Of a DNA stretch of 64,000 bases, positions 53,826 to 62,988 are shown piece after piece. Source of the DNA: Microbulbifer sp. MKSA007. Lineage in GTDB: Bacteria > Pseudomonadota > Gammaproteobacteria > Pseudomonadales > Cellvibrionaceae. Below the pieces are notes generated by a model. It did no database searches, was not told where the DNA came from, and saw only the letters and a list, made by a program, of their open reading frames with translations. The first letter of the stretch is position 1; the number at the start of each line of letters is the position of its first letter. The translations under genes were made by a program, and so were the position numbers. The DNA is taken from the NCBI GenBank assembly GCA_032615215.1, contig CP128433.1:310001-374000 (forward strand), given 5' to 3'.

Positions 53826-54049
53826 ATGAAAGATGGTTATGAAGATCAGGGTAAGAACTCTCGCAGCAAGGACTCCGAGGAATTTGCAGAAGAACGCAGT
53901 ATCACCTCTCGCCAGCGCGCCAGAAGCCAGTTAAGTTCCGATGTAGAGGAGTTTCTCGCCGGTGGCGGCGCGATTAGTGAAGTTGATCCAGAAGTTACCG
54001 CCGACCCCCGCGCAAACCGCAGCCAAAATACGGCAGCCGCCCTATCTAA
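53826..54049 (+). pseudogene. sutA: SutA-like transcriptional regulator with one-base frameshift
   Basis: The N-terminal part up to EEFLAGGGAISEVDPEVTADP is in one frame and matches the SutA core (EEFLARGGKVQEIEPNV-ADPP). The C-terminal KYGSRPI followed by a stop, the end of SutA proteins, is present but in the next frame. Adding one C to the five-C run 54005-54009 yields ADPPRKPQPKYGSRPI and a stop at 54047-54049, a complete 75-residue SutA. Without this base the frame drifts to 54134 with a meaningless tail. SutA binds RNA polymerase and helps slow-growing cells. Its place near glnK-amtB and comM is the same as in Pseudomonas. Confidence 0.85.
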
Positions 54050-54123
54050 TCTCTCTGGTCGCTGTTGCTCCTCCAGCAGGAGGAGTGACAGTTGGCCAAA
54101 CCCCTCTCAGCCTCTCAGAGCTT

Positions 54124-54861
54124 TTACCGATTGAGCAGTTTCGGTAGCAGGCGCTCCAGGACTTCGCCGATATAGGATAGGAATAAAGTGCCCAGGCTAG
54201 ACCGGTAGTACTGGGGATCAGCAGAGCCTACCGCTAGGGTGCCAAGTTGATTGCCCAAAGGAACGACGGCAGCTGAAGCGATATATTGCGCTTTTTCCGC
54301 AAACAGGAATTCTTTTTCCCGTTGGCGCAAAACACCGCAGATGGGACGGCCGTTACGAATTATTCCGCCAATTGCCGTCTCGGCATCGGAAAATGTGCTG
54401 GTCTGAACTTGTCCCAGGCTTTGGCGGGAAGCAGATATTGGCTCGAACAGAGTCAGGCTGGTGAACTCAACATTGAAGTCAGCGGCGAAACTGGCGTAGA
54501 GAGCTTCTGTGACTTCACCGATATTTTCAGCTTCCAGCAGTGCAAGGATAAGTCGGCGGCTATTGAAAAATAACTGGTCGTTGTCCCGGGCGTTGTGCAA
54601 GAGCTGGTCGAGGCGCTGTCGCATTTCGATATTGCGCTCACGCAGCAAATTCGTTTGGTGGGTCATCAGCGACACGGTCTTGCCATTTTCCCGCGGCAAC
54701 TTGATGGTTTCTAGCAGTTCCATGCGCTCTTCAAAGAACTCCGGGTTTTGAATCAGGTAGCGAGCTACCTGCCGTGCCAGCAGTTTATCGTCACGCTGGG
54801 TTTCCTTGTGAGTGTCGCCGGCAATCTCTTCGGGGGGCTGATTGGCGTCTGTGTGTTCCAT
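54124..54861 (-). CDS. DUF484 family protein
   Basis: 245 residues from ATG 54861; GTG 54882 would add seven. Family marks: VARYLIQNPEFFEERMELLETIKLPRENGKTVSLMTHQTNLLRERNIEMRQRLDQLLHNARDND, then a GAF-like domain (ENIGEVTEALYASFAADFNVEFTSL...). Cytoplasmic; function not settled, but the gene always neighbours dapF and xerC. Last in the lptM-lysA-dapF-DUF484 run. Confidence 0.9.
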   Translation of the reverse strand: MEHTDANQPPEEIAGDTHKETQRDDKLLARQVARYLIQNPEFFEERMELLETIKLPRENGKTVSLMTHQTNLLRERNIEMRQRLDQLLHNARDNDQLFFNSRRLILALLEAENIGEVTEALYASFAADFNVEFTSLTLFEPISASRQSLGQVQTSTFSDAETAIGGIIRNGRPICGVLRQREKEFLFAEKAQYIASAAVVPLGNQLGTLAVGSADPQYYRSSLGTLFLSYIGEVLERLLPKLLNR

Positions 54862-54984
54862 TGTGTTTGCTTTTTCTGGCACGGGGATGGGGCATCGGAC
54901 AACTGATGTGGCGAAGCGTTCTGCTCTCTGAGTTATCCCGTACCCGCTTGTGGCGGGTTTACTGCCAAATACCCGGACAATTGT

Positions 54985-55815
54985 TTAGAGAATAATCTGC
55001 CCGTGAAAAACCGTGGTTGCGGGCCCGGTCATAGTAACTGGCTGGCCGGGTCCGCTCCAGTGAATTGTCAGTGTGCCGCCGGGGAGCTGAATTTGGACTT
55101 TGTCATCCACCAGGTTTCGCAGGCGAGCGTATACCATGGCAGCACAGGCGCCTGTGCCACAGGCACGAGTTTCGCCAACCCCGCGCTCAAATACCCTGAG
55201 CTGGGCTTCGGTGCGTGTATCCACTTGCAAAAAGCCAGCGTTGACCTTTTGTGGGAACCGCGGGTGGCGTTCAATTAGGGGCCCGAGTCTTTCTACCGGT
55301 GCGGAAGCGATATCTTCCACCAGCAGAACCGCGTGGGGGTTGCCCATGGATATAGCACCAATGGTGAAGGTCTCCCCGTCCACTTCCAGGGGATAGGACT
55401 CTGCACGGCGATCGGCGGAAAAAGGTACTTTTTGGGGCTCGAGGACCGGTGCTCCCATATCGACACTAACCTGATCCCCGTCCAGCACTCTCAGGTGCAG
55501 TAAACCGGCGGCAGTTTCTACTTGGATATTTTTCTTACCGGTAAGGCGGCGTTCACGTACAAAGCGGGCAAAACAGCGGGCGCCATTGCCGCAATTTTCC
55601 ACTTCGCTGCCATCGGCGTTAAATATGCGATAGCGAAAATCCGCCTCGGGTGTGCGGGGCGGCTCCACCAGCAGTACCTGGTCGCAGCCCACGCCGAGGC
55701 AGCGGTCTGCCAGGCGACGAGTTTTTTCCGGGGTCAGTTTAATTTTTTGGCTGACGCCGTCGAGCATCACGAAATCGTTGCCGAGCCCATGCATCTTGCT
55801 GAATTTAACGCGCAT
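54985..55815 (-). CDS. dapF: Diaminopimelate epimerase DapF
   Basis: 276 residues from ATG 55815. DapF interconverts LL- and meso-diaminopimelate for lysine and murein. Motifs: KMHGLGNDFVMLDG, ADGSEVENCGNGARCFARF (first active-site Cys) and FERGVGETRACGTGACAAMVYA (second Cys). The frame continues upstream to 55890, overlapping lysA, but the family starts at MRVKFSKMHGLGNDF. Confidence 0.95.
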   Translation of the reverse strand: MRVKFSKMHGLGNDFVMLDGVSQKIKLTPEKTRRLADRCLGVGCDQVLLVEPPRTPEADFRYRIFNADGSEVENCGNGARCFARFVRERRLTGKKNIQVETAAGLLHLRVLDGDQVSVDMGAPVLEPQKVPFSADRRAESYPLEVDGETFTIGAISMGNPHAVLLVEDIASAPVERLGPLIERHPRFPQKVNAGFLQVDTRTEAQLRVFERGVGETRACGTGACAAMVYARLRNLVDDKVQIQLPGGTLTIHWSGPGQPVTMTGPATTVFHGQIIL

Positions 55816-57161
55816 TCCATTTCTCTGTTCGTACTGATTTTCCGCGGCGTTAGCTGCGGTTTGGGGCCCGGGCTGAAAAATGGACCCCACTGCGATGCAA
55901 GTAGCTGATCAGGCTTTTTGGGGACAGTGGTCTCACCGCGAACCAAGTCGGCAAAAGTCTCCCGCTCACGCACCAGGTAAGTTTTGTCGCCATCCACAAG
56001 TACTTCAGCAGCGCGACAGCGGCTGTTGTAATTGGAACTCATGGTGAAACCGTAGGCACCGGTCGACAACATGGCTAACAGCTGCCCCTCTCGCAGAGAT
56101 TGGGAGCGGTTTTTACCCAGGAAGTCGCCCGTTTCGCATACCGGACCGACAATATCCCACAGGGTACTTTCACTCTCGTCCGGTGTCACTGGCACAATAT
56201 CCTGCCATGCTTGGTAAAGGGCCGGACGCAGGTTGTCATTCATGGCGGCATCGACGATAGCGAAGTTGTGCTCTTCGGTACGCTTCAGGTATTCGACCCG
56301 GGTCAGCAGGGCGCCGCCGTTGGCGGCAATGGAGCGGCCGGGTTCGAGAATCAGGGATAAATTGCGTTCGCCGATACGCTTGTGGACCTCCGTCAGGTAA
56401 TCCCCGACAGGGGGTGGTTCCTCACCCCGATAGCGCACACCGAGGCCTCCGCCCAGATCCAGGTGTTCCAGGGTAATTCCCAGCTCGGCGAGCTGATCGA
56501 TAAGGACCAGCAGGCGATCGAGTGCATCCAGGAAGGGGGCGACTTCGGTGAGCTGGGAGCCGATATGGCAGTCCACACCGGTAATTTTCAGGTGCTCGGA
56601 ATCCGCCGCGTGCTGATAAACCTCGATCGCCTTGTCTATGGCGATGCCAAATTTATTTTCTTTGAGACCAGTGGAAATATAGGGGTGGGTTTGGGCATCC
56701 ACATCGGGATTGACCCTGATGGAAATCGGGGCGGTCTTGCCACACTCTGCGGCCACGCGCTCAAGGCGGTCAATTTCCGCTTCTGATTCAATATTGAAGC
56801 AGTGCACTCCAACGTCCAGAGCGCGCCGCATTTCCTCTGAGGTTTTACCCACTCCGGAAAATACGATTCGCGATGGGTCGCCGCCGGCGAGCAGCACTCG
56901 CTCAAGTTCCCCGCCGGAAACAATATCAAAGCCCGCCCCCAGCTGTGCCAGCAGTGACAGAATGCCCAGGTTACTGTTGGCTTTTACTGCGTAGCAGATT
57001 AATCCGGGGCGATTGCCGAGGGCCTCGGCGTAATCCCGATATTGCCGTTCAAAGTGTGCGCGGCTGTAGACATAAGTGGGGGTGCCGAAATTCTCAGCTA
57101 TTTGTTCCAGTGAAACCTGCTCAGCCCACAGGCTACCGTCGCGATAACTAAACTCTCTCAT
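55767..57161 (-). CDS. lysA: Diaminopimelate decarboxylase LysA, with an extended C-terminus
   Basis: 464 residues. PLP enzyme making lysine from meso-DAP. Motifs: CYAVKANSN (PLP Lys), GFDIVSGGELERVL, CHIGSQL, DLGGGLGVRY, EPGRSIAANGG, CETGDFLG and SNYNSRCRAAEVLVDG. Known LysA proteins have about 415-420 residues; the family-typical part ends near RGETTVPKK and the last 40 or so residues run into dapF. One extra base in the T5 run at 55915-55919 (plus strand) would end the protein at VPKKA. A homopolymer deletion is therefore likely here too. Confidence 0.9.
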   Translation of the reverse strand: MREFSYRDGSLWAEQVSLEQIAENFGTPTYVYSRAHFERQYRDYAEALGNRPGLICYAVKANSNLGILSLLAQLGAGFDIVSGGELERVLLAGGDPSRIVFSGVGKTSEEMRRALDVGVHCFNIESEAEIDRLERVAAECGKTAPISIRVNPDVDAQTHPYISTGLKENKFGIAIDKAIEVYQHAADSEHLKITGVDCHIGSQLTEVAPFLDALDRLLVLIDQLAELGITLEHLDLGGGLGVRYRGEEPPPVGDYLTEVHKRIGERNLSLILEPGRSIAANGGALLTRVEYLKRTEEHNFAIVDAAMNDNLRPALYQAWQDIVPVTPDESESTLWDIVGPVCETGDFLGKNRSQSLREGQLLAMLSTGAYGFTMSSNYNSRCRAAEVLVDGDKTYLVRERETFADLVRGETTVPKKPDQLLASQWGPFFSPGPKPQLTPRKISTNREMECALNSARCMGSATIS

Positions 57162-57172
57162 ATGACCGGTTC

Positions 57173-57532
57173 TTACTCTTCTAAATCTTCCTCGACATTG
57201 GAGTCATCCGCTGTGCCCGATTCGTCGTCGACTTCGATAGTCGGGCCGGTCTCAATGGTGTCATCGATATCAAAATCGGGCCCGTAGCCGTCTTCAGATT
57301 CAATTTCATCAACGGTTTCCACCGCTTGCTCTGCTGCAGAGCCGGGCTCGCCGGGTTGTGCTGCACCACTGGTGGGTACTGTCTCCGGCGGGCCACCTGG
57401 AATATTGGAGGCGGGCATGGCGGGGTCCTGTGGAAGATAGAGAGGACCTTTTTGGCCACAGCCCAGTAACAGTGCGGTGGCACCGATGGTGATGGTTAAT
57501 AGAGAGAGTCGTTTTTTGAGCATCGATAACAT
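57173..57532 (-). CDS. lptM: LptM (YifL)-type lipoprotein
   Basis: 119 residues. Lipoprotein signal LSLLTITIGATALLLGCGQKGPLYLP: the lipobox and the directly following GQKGPLYLP are the full family signature. LptM helps the LPS translocon LptD fold. The long acidic C-terminal tail (EQAVETVDEIESEDGYGPDFDIDDTIETGPTIEVDDESGTADDS) is unusual. Upstream of and cotranscribed with lysA. Confidence 0.9.
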   Translation of the reverse strand: MLSMLKKRLSLLTITIGATALLLGCGQKGPLYLPQDPAMPASNIPGGPPETVPTSGAAQPGEPGSAAEQAVETVDEIESEDGYGPDFDIDDTIETGPTIEVDDESGTADDSNVEEDLEE

Positions 57533-57630
57533 CCTGAGAGTCGGAGATTCGCAGCGGCAACCGGCAAAAGCCTGATAGTATAGCGGCCCACCTGATTCAA
57601 CACATTACACGGTAACAGAAGTAACCAAAG

Positions 57631-57957
57631 ATGAGCCAAGCGGAATATGATGCGGCTGTGGAGCAGACTCTAATCGGTATTGAGGATGCACTCGATCACT
57701 GTGATTGGGATATTGACTACGAACGCAGTGATGCGGTGCTGACCCTGACCCTGGAAGACAATGGCAGCCAGGTAATTCTCTCGCGCCAGTCTGCCAACCG
57801 GGAGTTGTGGGTCGCCGCCAAATCCGGTGGCTACCATCTTTCTTTTGAAAACCCCGGTTGGAAGTGCACCACGACCGGTGAGGACCTGCCGACTTTGCTC
57901 GACCGCGTATTGAGCGAGCAGCAAGGCGAACAGGTTTCCCTCGGATTATCCGCTTAA
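57631..57957 (+). CDS. cyaY: Frataxin-like iron donor CyaY
   Basis: 108 residues. SQAEYDAAVEQTLIGIEDALDHCDWDIDYERSDAVLTLTLEDNGSQVILSRQSANRELWVAAKSGGYHLSFENPGWKCT is the complete CyaY/frataxin fold with the acidic ridge in helix 1. Regulates iron-sulfur cluster assembly. Divergent from lptM, as in Pseudomonas. Confidence 0.95.
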   Translation: MSQAEYDAAVEQTLIGIEDALDHCDWDIDYERSDAVLTLTLEDNGSQVILSRQSANRELWVAAKSGGYHLSFENPGWKCTTTGEDLPTLLDRVLSEQQGEQVSLGLSA

Positions 57958-57964
57958 ACAGCGC

Positions 57965-59389
57965 TTAAGTGCGCTGCGAAATCTCTTCCCGTGCGCGTTT
58001 ACAGGCCGCGCGCACTTGGTTCGGTGCGGTACCGCCAATATGATCGCGAGCCGCAACCGAGCCCTCTAAAGTCAGCACCTCAAATACATCTTCGCCAATT
58101 TCTGTTGAGAACTGTTGTAGTTGGGCCAGGCTGAGTTCGGATAAGTCTTTATCCTGTTCAATAGCAAAGGATACGGACTGCCCGACAATTTCGTGAGCAT
58201 CGCGGAAGGCCACCCCTTTGCGTACCAGATAATCGGCCAGATCCGTCGCGGTGGAGAAGCCCTTGGCCGCAGCTTCCAGCATATTTTCTTTTTTTGCCTT
58301 CAGTGCCGGCGCCATATCGGCAAACGCGCGCAGGCAATCCAGTGCGGTATCGGCGGCATCGAATAGTGGCTCTTTATCTTCCTGGTTGTCCTTGTTGTAG
58401 GCCAGCGGTTGGCTCTTCATCAGTGTCAGCAGCGCAATCAGGTGGCCGTTAACCCGGCCCGTTTTTCCGCGCACCAGCTCCGGAACATCGGGGTTTTTCT
58501 TCTGCGGCATAATTGAGGAGCCGGTGCAGAAGCGATCGGGAAGGTCAATAAAGTCGAACTGGCTGGAAGTCCACAGCACCAGCTCTTCACTGGCCCGGGA
58601 CAGATGGGTGAGCAGCAGCGCGGCGAAAGCACAGAACTCGATAGCGAAGTCCCGGTCGCTGACTGAGTCGAGGGAGTTTTCTGTGGGGGCATCGAAGCCC
58701 AGCAACTCCGCTGTGCGTGCGCGATTGATCGGATAGCTGGTGCCGGCCAGTGCTGCGGCTCCCAACGGTGAGCGGTTAACCCGTTTGCGGCAATCCATCA
58801 GGCGCTCGAAATCCCGGCTCAGCATGGCATTCCAGGCCAGTAAGTGGTGGCCAAAGGTCACCGGTTGCGCGCTCTGTAAGTGAGTAAAGCCGGGCATAAT
58901 GGTATCGGCTTCGCGCTCCGCCAAATCGACCAAGCCATTTTGCAGGCGGGTCAGTTCGGCAGCAATCAGATCGATGCGCCCACGCAGCCACAGGCGGATG
59001 TCGGTTGCCACCTGATCGTTGCGCGAGCGGCCGGTATGCAGTTTCTTGCCAGTGGCACCAATGCGTTGGGTCAGGCGCGCTTCGATATTCATATGGACAT
59101 CTTCGAGCTGCACAGACCAGGGAAATTCTCCCGCTTTTATCTCTTCGGCGATGCCCTTCAGGCCGTCGGCTATCTTGTGATATTCATCAGCACTTAATAC
59201 CCCCACTTCTGACAACATCTGCGCGTGGGCAAGTGATCCCTGGATGTCTTCCATGGCCATGCGCTGGTCAAAAGTCACCGAGGCGGTAAATCGCTCGACA
59301 AAGGCATCGGTGGCTTCACTAAAGCGGCCGCCCCAGAGTTTGGCGGCAGGATTGTTGGCGGACTCGGAGGGGGATTTTTCGTTACTCAT
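57965..59389 (-). CDS. argH: Argininosuccinate lyase ArgH
   Basis: 474 residues from ATG 59389 (AGGA upstream). Last step of arginine synthesis. Motifs: KLWGGRFSEATD, HTGRSRNDQVATD, GFTHLQSAQPVTFGHH, GSSIMPQKKNPDVPEL (catalytic loop with Ser) and LVRKGVAFRDAHEIVG. The longer frame to 59461 overlaps the promoter of algZ and is unlikely. Confidence 0.96.
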   Translation of the reverse strand: MSNEKSPSESANNPAAKLWGGRFSEATDAFVERFTASVTFDQRMAMEDIQGSLAHAQMLSEVGVLSADEYHKIADGLKGIAEEIKAGEFPWSVQLEDVHMNIEARLTQRIGATGKKLHTGRSRNDQVATDIRLWLRGRIDLIAAELTRLQNGLVDLAEREADTIMPGFTHLQSAQPVTFGHHLLAWNAMLSRDFERLMDCRKRVNRSPLGAAALAGTSYPINRARTAELLGFDAPTENSLDSVSDRDFAIEFCAFAALLLTHLSRASEELVLWTSSQFDFIDLPDRFCTGSSIMPQKKNPDVPELVRGKTGRVNGHLIALLTLMKSQPLAYNKDNQEDKEPLFDAADTALDCLRAFADMAPALKAKKENMLEAAAKGFSTATDLADYLVRKGVAFRDAHEIVGQSVSFAIEQDKDLSELSLAQLQQFSTEIGEDVFEVLTLEGSVAARDHIGGTAPNQVRAACKRAREEISQRT

Positions 59390-59478
59390 GGTTTTCCTGG
59401 CTGCAGTGAGATGAAAGGCTGGGGAGCTTGGTGATATCTTGCGCTTGGAACTTTGGGACAATCAAGAATAACAACTGC

Positions 59479-60635
59479 ATGTCATTCCCCTGGCCGTCGG
59501 GCATTATAACGCAGAAAATTCGAAAATATCGCACAGGAAATAAGGATTCTGCGCTATCTGGGCAGCTTCCGTTTCTGCCAGACCTCTGCAGTGTCACCTC
59601 TCTGGCGGTGCTGGTGTTGATGGGGGAATTGCTGGCATTGGTGCTGGTCCTGGCCCTGGATGGTTTACCGGAATTCAGTTGGCAGCGCCTGGGGCTGATC
59701 TCTCTGGTGATCCAATGGGTGATATTGCCCTCGGCCGCGCTACTTTGCCGGCTTCGGCCGAGCCTGGCGAAAATGCCCCACAAACTCGCTGGCGGCTTGA
59801 GTTTTATTGCAGTGCTGTCGGTGCTCATATTGGTGATGGCAGTGCAGCGCTCCCTGCGCGCGGTGTTGTTGCAGACCAGCTTTGACAGCTGGGGGTTTGC
59901 GGGCGACTGCCTGCTTGGGGCTATTTGTGCGGGGGTGGTATTGCGCTACGCCTATCTTCAGCAGCAACTCTACAACCAGCAGCAGGCGGAGCTCGGTGCC
60001 CGAATTGAGGCACTTCAATCGCGGATTCGCCCCCATTTCCTCTTTAACAGTATGAACAGCCTGGCTAGTTTGATCGCTGTTGATCCTGATCGCGCGGAGC
60101 GATTGGTAGAGGATTTATGTGCATTATTTCGTGCAAGCCTCGCCGATCCAAAGCTGGTGCCTTTAGCGCAAGAGATTACTCTAGCCCAACGCTATTTGGA
60201 GATTGAAGCCCTGCGTCTGGGGGAGCGTTTACGCCAGAGTTGGCAGCTAGACGCGGGCCTGGATAAGGTTCAGCTGCCCAGTATGTTGCTTCAACCCCTA
60301 TTGGAGAATGCGGTGTTGCACGGTGTGGCACAGTTGCGGGCAGGCGGAGAGATCAGAGTACAACTCTCGCAAGAGGGGGCATGTTCAAAGTTGTTATTGA
60401 AAACCCATTGCCACAGGACAGTGCAGTTCCTGCGAAGACAGGTAATGGCATGGCGACAGAGAATATTCGCCAGCGTCTCACTGCATACTACGGCGATCGC
60501 TTCAAATTTACCGCCCGTCGGGAGGAGGGCCGGTACCGGGTCATACTACAGCTACCCTTATCTCCCCGGGAAGTGGACCGGCGGGAAATAGAGTCCACCA
60601 CAAATTCCAAGAAGACTATCGAGGTGATGGAGTGA
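59479..60635 (+). pseudogene. algZ: AlgZ/FimS-type sensor histidine kinase with one-base frameshift
   Basis: About 385 residues when rejoined. Membrane part with four helices (LAVLVLMGELLALVLVLALDG, LISLVIQWVILPSAALL, GLSFIAVLSVLILVMAVQRS, FAGDCLLGAICAGVVLRYAYL), then the LytS-type kinase core: LQSRIRPHFLFNSMNSLASLI (phospho-His) and SMLLQPLLENAVLHGVAQL (N box). The last part (GNGMATENIRQRLTAYYGDRFKFTARREEGRYRVILQLPL) is in the next frame. One more G in the five-G run 60375-60379 gives QEGGMFKVVIENPLPQ and a continuous protein. Partner is AlgR directly downstream. Start at ATG 59479 is a best guess. Confidence 0.85.
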
Positions 60636-61378
60636 CCCAATTGCGCGTACTGATTGTTGATGATGAGCCTTTGGCTCGTGCCCGTCTGCACCGGCAGTTG
60701 GAGAGGATCGATAATTGTATTGCTGTAGGAGAAGCGGCAGATATTGAAGCAGGACTATCACAGATCCGCGAACTCGACCCGGACCTTGTGCTACTGGATA
60801 TTGAAATGCCCGGTGGTAGCGGCCTGGAATTGGCTCAGCAGTTATCCAGCTTCGTGTGTCCGCCGGCAATAATTTTCTGCACTGCTCACGATGAGTTTGC
60901 TTTGCCCGCTTTTGCCACCTCAGCGGTTGGTTATCTATTAAAACCTGTGAATGTCGAACAGCTGCGCGAGGCAGTTTCCAAAGCGCAGCGTCTGAGTAAG
61001 CCGCAGCAGCAGTTGTTAACCAAGCAGGATCTGGAGGAGCCCAGTGGCCGCAGCCGCATTAAGGCGATAAGTCGCCTGGGGGTGGAGCTGTTGGATGTAG
61101 ATTCTATCCGCTGTCTGGTTGCGGACAGCAAGTATGTTGTAGCCCATCACGCCGCTGGAGAGACCATTCTGGATGAGTCTCTAAAAGAGCTTGAGAGTGA
61201 GTTTGGACAGCGTTTCGTGCGTATTCACCGCAGCGCGCTGGTGGCTGTGCAATATATTGTTGGGTTGCGCAGGGACGGTACAAATTACCGGGTAGAGCTG
61301 GATGGCGTAACAGCAGCGCCGCTGGTGAGCCGGCGCATGCTGCCTTCGGTAAAAGGGTTGATCGCAGAGATGTGTTAG
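60632..61378 (+). CDS. algR: LytTR-type response regulator AlgR
   Basis: 248 residues. Receiver domain: VLIVDDEPLARARLHRQLE, phospho-Asp in LVLLDIEMPGGSGLELA, Lys in GYLLKPV. C-terminal LytTR DNA-binding domain (RLGVELLDVDSIRCLVADSKYVVAHHAAGETILDESLKELESEFGQRFVRIHRSALVAVQYIVGLRRDGTNYRVEL). In Pseudomonas it controls alginate and type IV pili. Its start overlaps the end of algZ. Confidence 0.94.
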   Translation: MTQLRVLIVDDEPLARARLHRQLERIDNCIAVGEAADIEAGLSQIRELDPDLVLLDIEMPGGSGLELAQQLSSFVCPPAIIFCTAHDEFALPAFATSAVGYLLKPVNVEQLREAVSKAQRLSKPQQQLLTKQDLEEPSGRSRIKAISRLGVELLDVDSIRCLVADSKYVVAHHAAGETILDESLKELESEFGQRFVRIHRSALVAVQYIVGLRRDGTNYRVELDGVTAAPLVSRRMLPSVKGLIAEMC

Positions 61379-61381
61379 AGC

Positions 61382-61990
61382 TTAAATGCTTCCGCGGATA
61401 AAAACAGCGAGTACGGCTGCCACCATTAATACCGCAAAACTTACCCTGATTATTCGCGCCTGCCTGGGTTTATGAAAAACCGGCCTCAGGCTTCCTCCTA
61501 AGCACAACCAGATAAAATCCACCGCAGCGGCTACCAGTAAACAGACCAACCCTGTGGCTAAATAGCTCAGGCCACTCTCTTCAATCGGTAGTAAGAATTG
61601 GGAGAATATGGCAAGGAAGGCGGCATAGGCCTTGGGGTTCAATAAGTTAAAAATAAACCCATCCAGCAGCGACGGAGGCTGAGCCGTCGCCGATTCGCCC
61701 TGCTCCAGTACCGGGGCCGTGGCAATTTTGATCGCGATATAGCCAATATATAAGGCACCGCAAAGCTGAACCGCCAAGCGCGCTTCTGGCCAGGCAGCCA
61801 GCAGTGCGGCGATGCCGGCGGTTGCCCCGACAATGGCGACACTCAGGCCAAGCAGGATGCCGATAAGGAAACCGCTGCTTTTTCTCACTCCAAATGTCGC
61901 TCCCGATGCGGCCAGGGCAAGTGGTGCCGGGCCAGGGGAGCCGAGTAATAGAGCGGTTGCTGCAATTAGTGAAAAGAGTGCTTCTAACAT
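61382..61990 (-). CDS. LysE-family translocator
   Basis: 202 residues, five to six helices. LysE/RhtB marks: GSPGPAPLALAASGATFGVRKSSGFLIGILLG (first helix with G-P motifs), FNLLNPKAYAAFLAIFSQFLL. Exports amino acids or derivatives. In Pseudomonas the gene after algR is hemC; here an inverted LysE gene takes its place. Confidence 0.88.
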   Translation of the reverse strand: MLEALFSLIAATALLLGSPGPAPLALAASGATFGVRKSSGFLIGILLGLSVAIVGATAGIAALLAAWPEARLAVQLCGALYIGYIAIKIATAPVLEQGESATAQPPSLLDGFIFNLLNPKAYAAFLAIFSQFLLPIEESGLSYLATGLVCLLVAAAVDFIWLCLGGSLRPVFHKPRQARIIRVSFAVLMVAAVLAVFIRGSI

Positions 61991-62001
61991 ATTTTTTGGT
62001 C

Positions 62002-62733
62002 CTACTTCCCGCCTGCAACGTCAATAAATGAACCGGTAGTAAAGGTGGATTCATCACCGAGTAGCCAAGCCACAGCTTTAGCCACTTCCTCTGCTCGTCC
62101 CCCACGCTTGAGTGGAATCGCAGACTTTACTCGCTCAATTCTGTCTGCTTCGCCACCATCAGCGTGCATTTCTGTATAAATAAAGCCAGGCCTAACACCA
62201 TTTACGCGAATCCCTTCATCGGCAACTTCCTGGCTGAGCCCGATGGTCAGCGTATCGACAGCGCCCTTACTCGCTGCATAGTCGATGTACTCGTTAGGTG
62301 ATCCCGAACGGCTGGCAGCAGAGGAAATATTCACGATGGTTCCTCCAGTGCCCCCATTTTTGATAGACATTCTTTTGATTGCTTCCCGGCAGCAGAGCAG
62401 GGTGCCGGTGATGTTGGTACGCAGGATTTCATTGATGCGCTCAGCGTCCATCGTTTCGACGCGCATTTGCGGTTTAATGATTGCCGCGTTGTTAACCAGG
62501 CAGCTAATTGGGCCTAGTTGCTCGTAGACCGTATTGAATAGCTGAACAATATCTTTCTCTGAGGAGACATCGGCGTGAACGGCTATTGCTAAAACACCAA
62601 AAGATCGAAGTTCGACGATCAGTTCTTCCGCTTGCTGCTTGCGCTGCCGGTAGCTAATGGCAATCTGGTACCCCCTGTGGGCAAGTAATTTGGCTGTCGC
62701 GGCACCAATGCCCCGGTTGCCACCAGTGATCAA
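62002..62733 (-). CDS. SDR-family oxidoreductase, N-terminus affected by an in-frame stop
   Basis: 243 residues from TTG 62733. Short-chain dehydrogenase: TGGNRGIGAATA (NAD-binding), LVNNAAI, active-site Ser and Tyr-x-x-x-Lys in NISSAASRSGSPNEYIDYAASKGAVD, and a final PGFIYTE. The TTG start cuts away the first strand of the Rossmann fold (KVALITGG). In frame upstream lies ATG 62751 followed by AAT and then TAA, so a single base change separates it from MN-x-KVALITGG. I suspect that the true start is 62751 and codon 3 is mutated or misread. Substrate unknown (YgfF/FabG-like). Confidence 0.82.
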   Translation of the reverse strand: MITGGNRGIGAATAKLLAHRGYQIAISYRQRKQQAEELIVELRSFGVLAIAVHADVSSEKDIVQLFNTVYEQLGPISCLVNNAAIIKPQMRVETMDAERINEILRTNITGTLLCCREAIKRMSIKNGGTGGTIVNISSAASRSGSPNEYIDYAASKGAVDTLTIGLSQEVADEGIRVNGVRPGFIYTEMHADGGEADRIERVKSAIPLKRGGRAEEVAKAVAWLLGDESTFTTGSFIDVAGGK

Positions 62734-62921
62734 GGCGACTTTTTAATTCATATTGATTGGTCACTCTTTTAACGGGATATTGCGCAGGAGAATAGAGGAT
62801 TATTGAAAGGCTATTTTCTTCCAATAAAAATGCTGCAGAAAAGAGCCCGCGAGATCATTCAATCATTGGGCGGGATCAGCTTTTGCATCGCGGAAATATC
62901 CGCAGCGGATTATACCGGGGG

Positions 62922-62969
62922 AAAACCGTTTACAGGCTGGGGACCTTTGATATGTCTGTAAACGGTTTT
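62922..62969 (-). terminator. Inverted repeat after pilU
   Basis: Two perfect 14-base arms (AAAACCGTTTACAG / CTGTAAACGGTTTT) separated by 20 bases, about 20 bases past the pilU stop on the minus strand. Probably a terminator, although the loop is long and the tail is short (TTTTC). Confidence 0.55.
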
Positions 62970-62988
62970 GATCTGGCTGGATCGGGGG

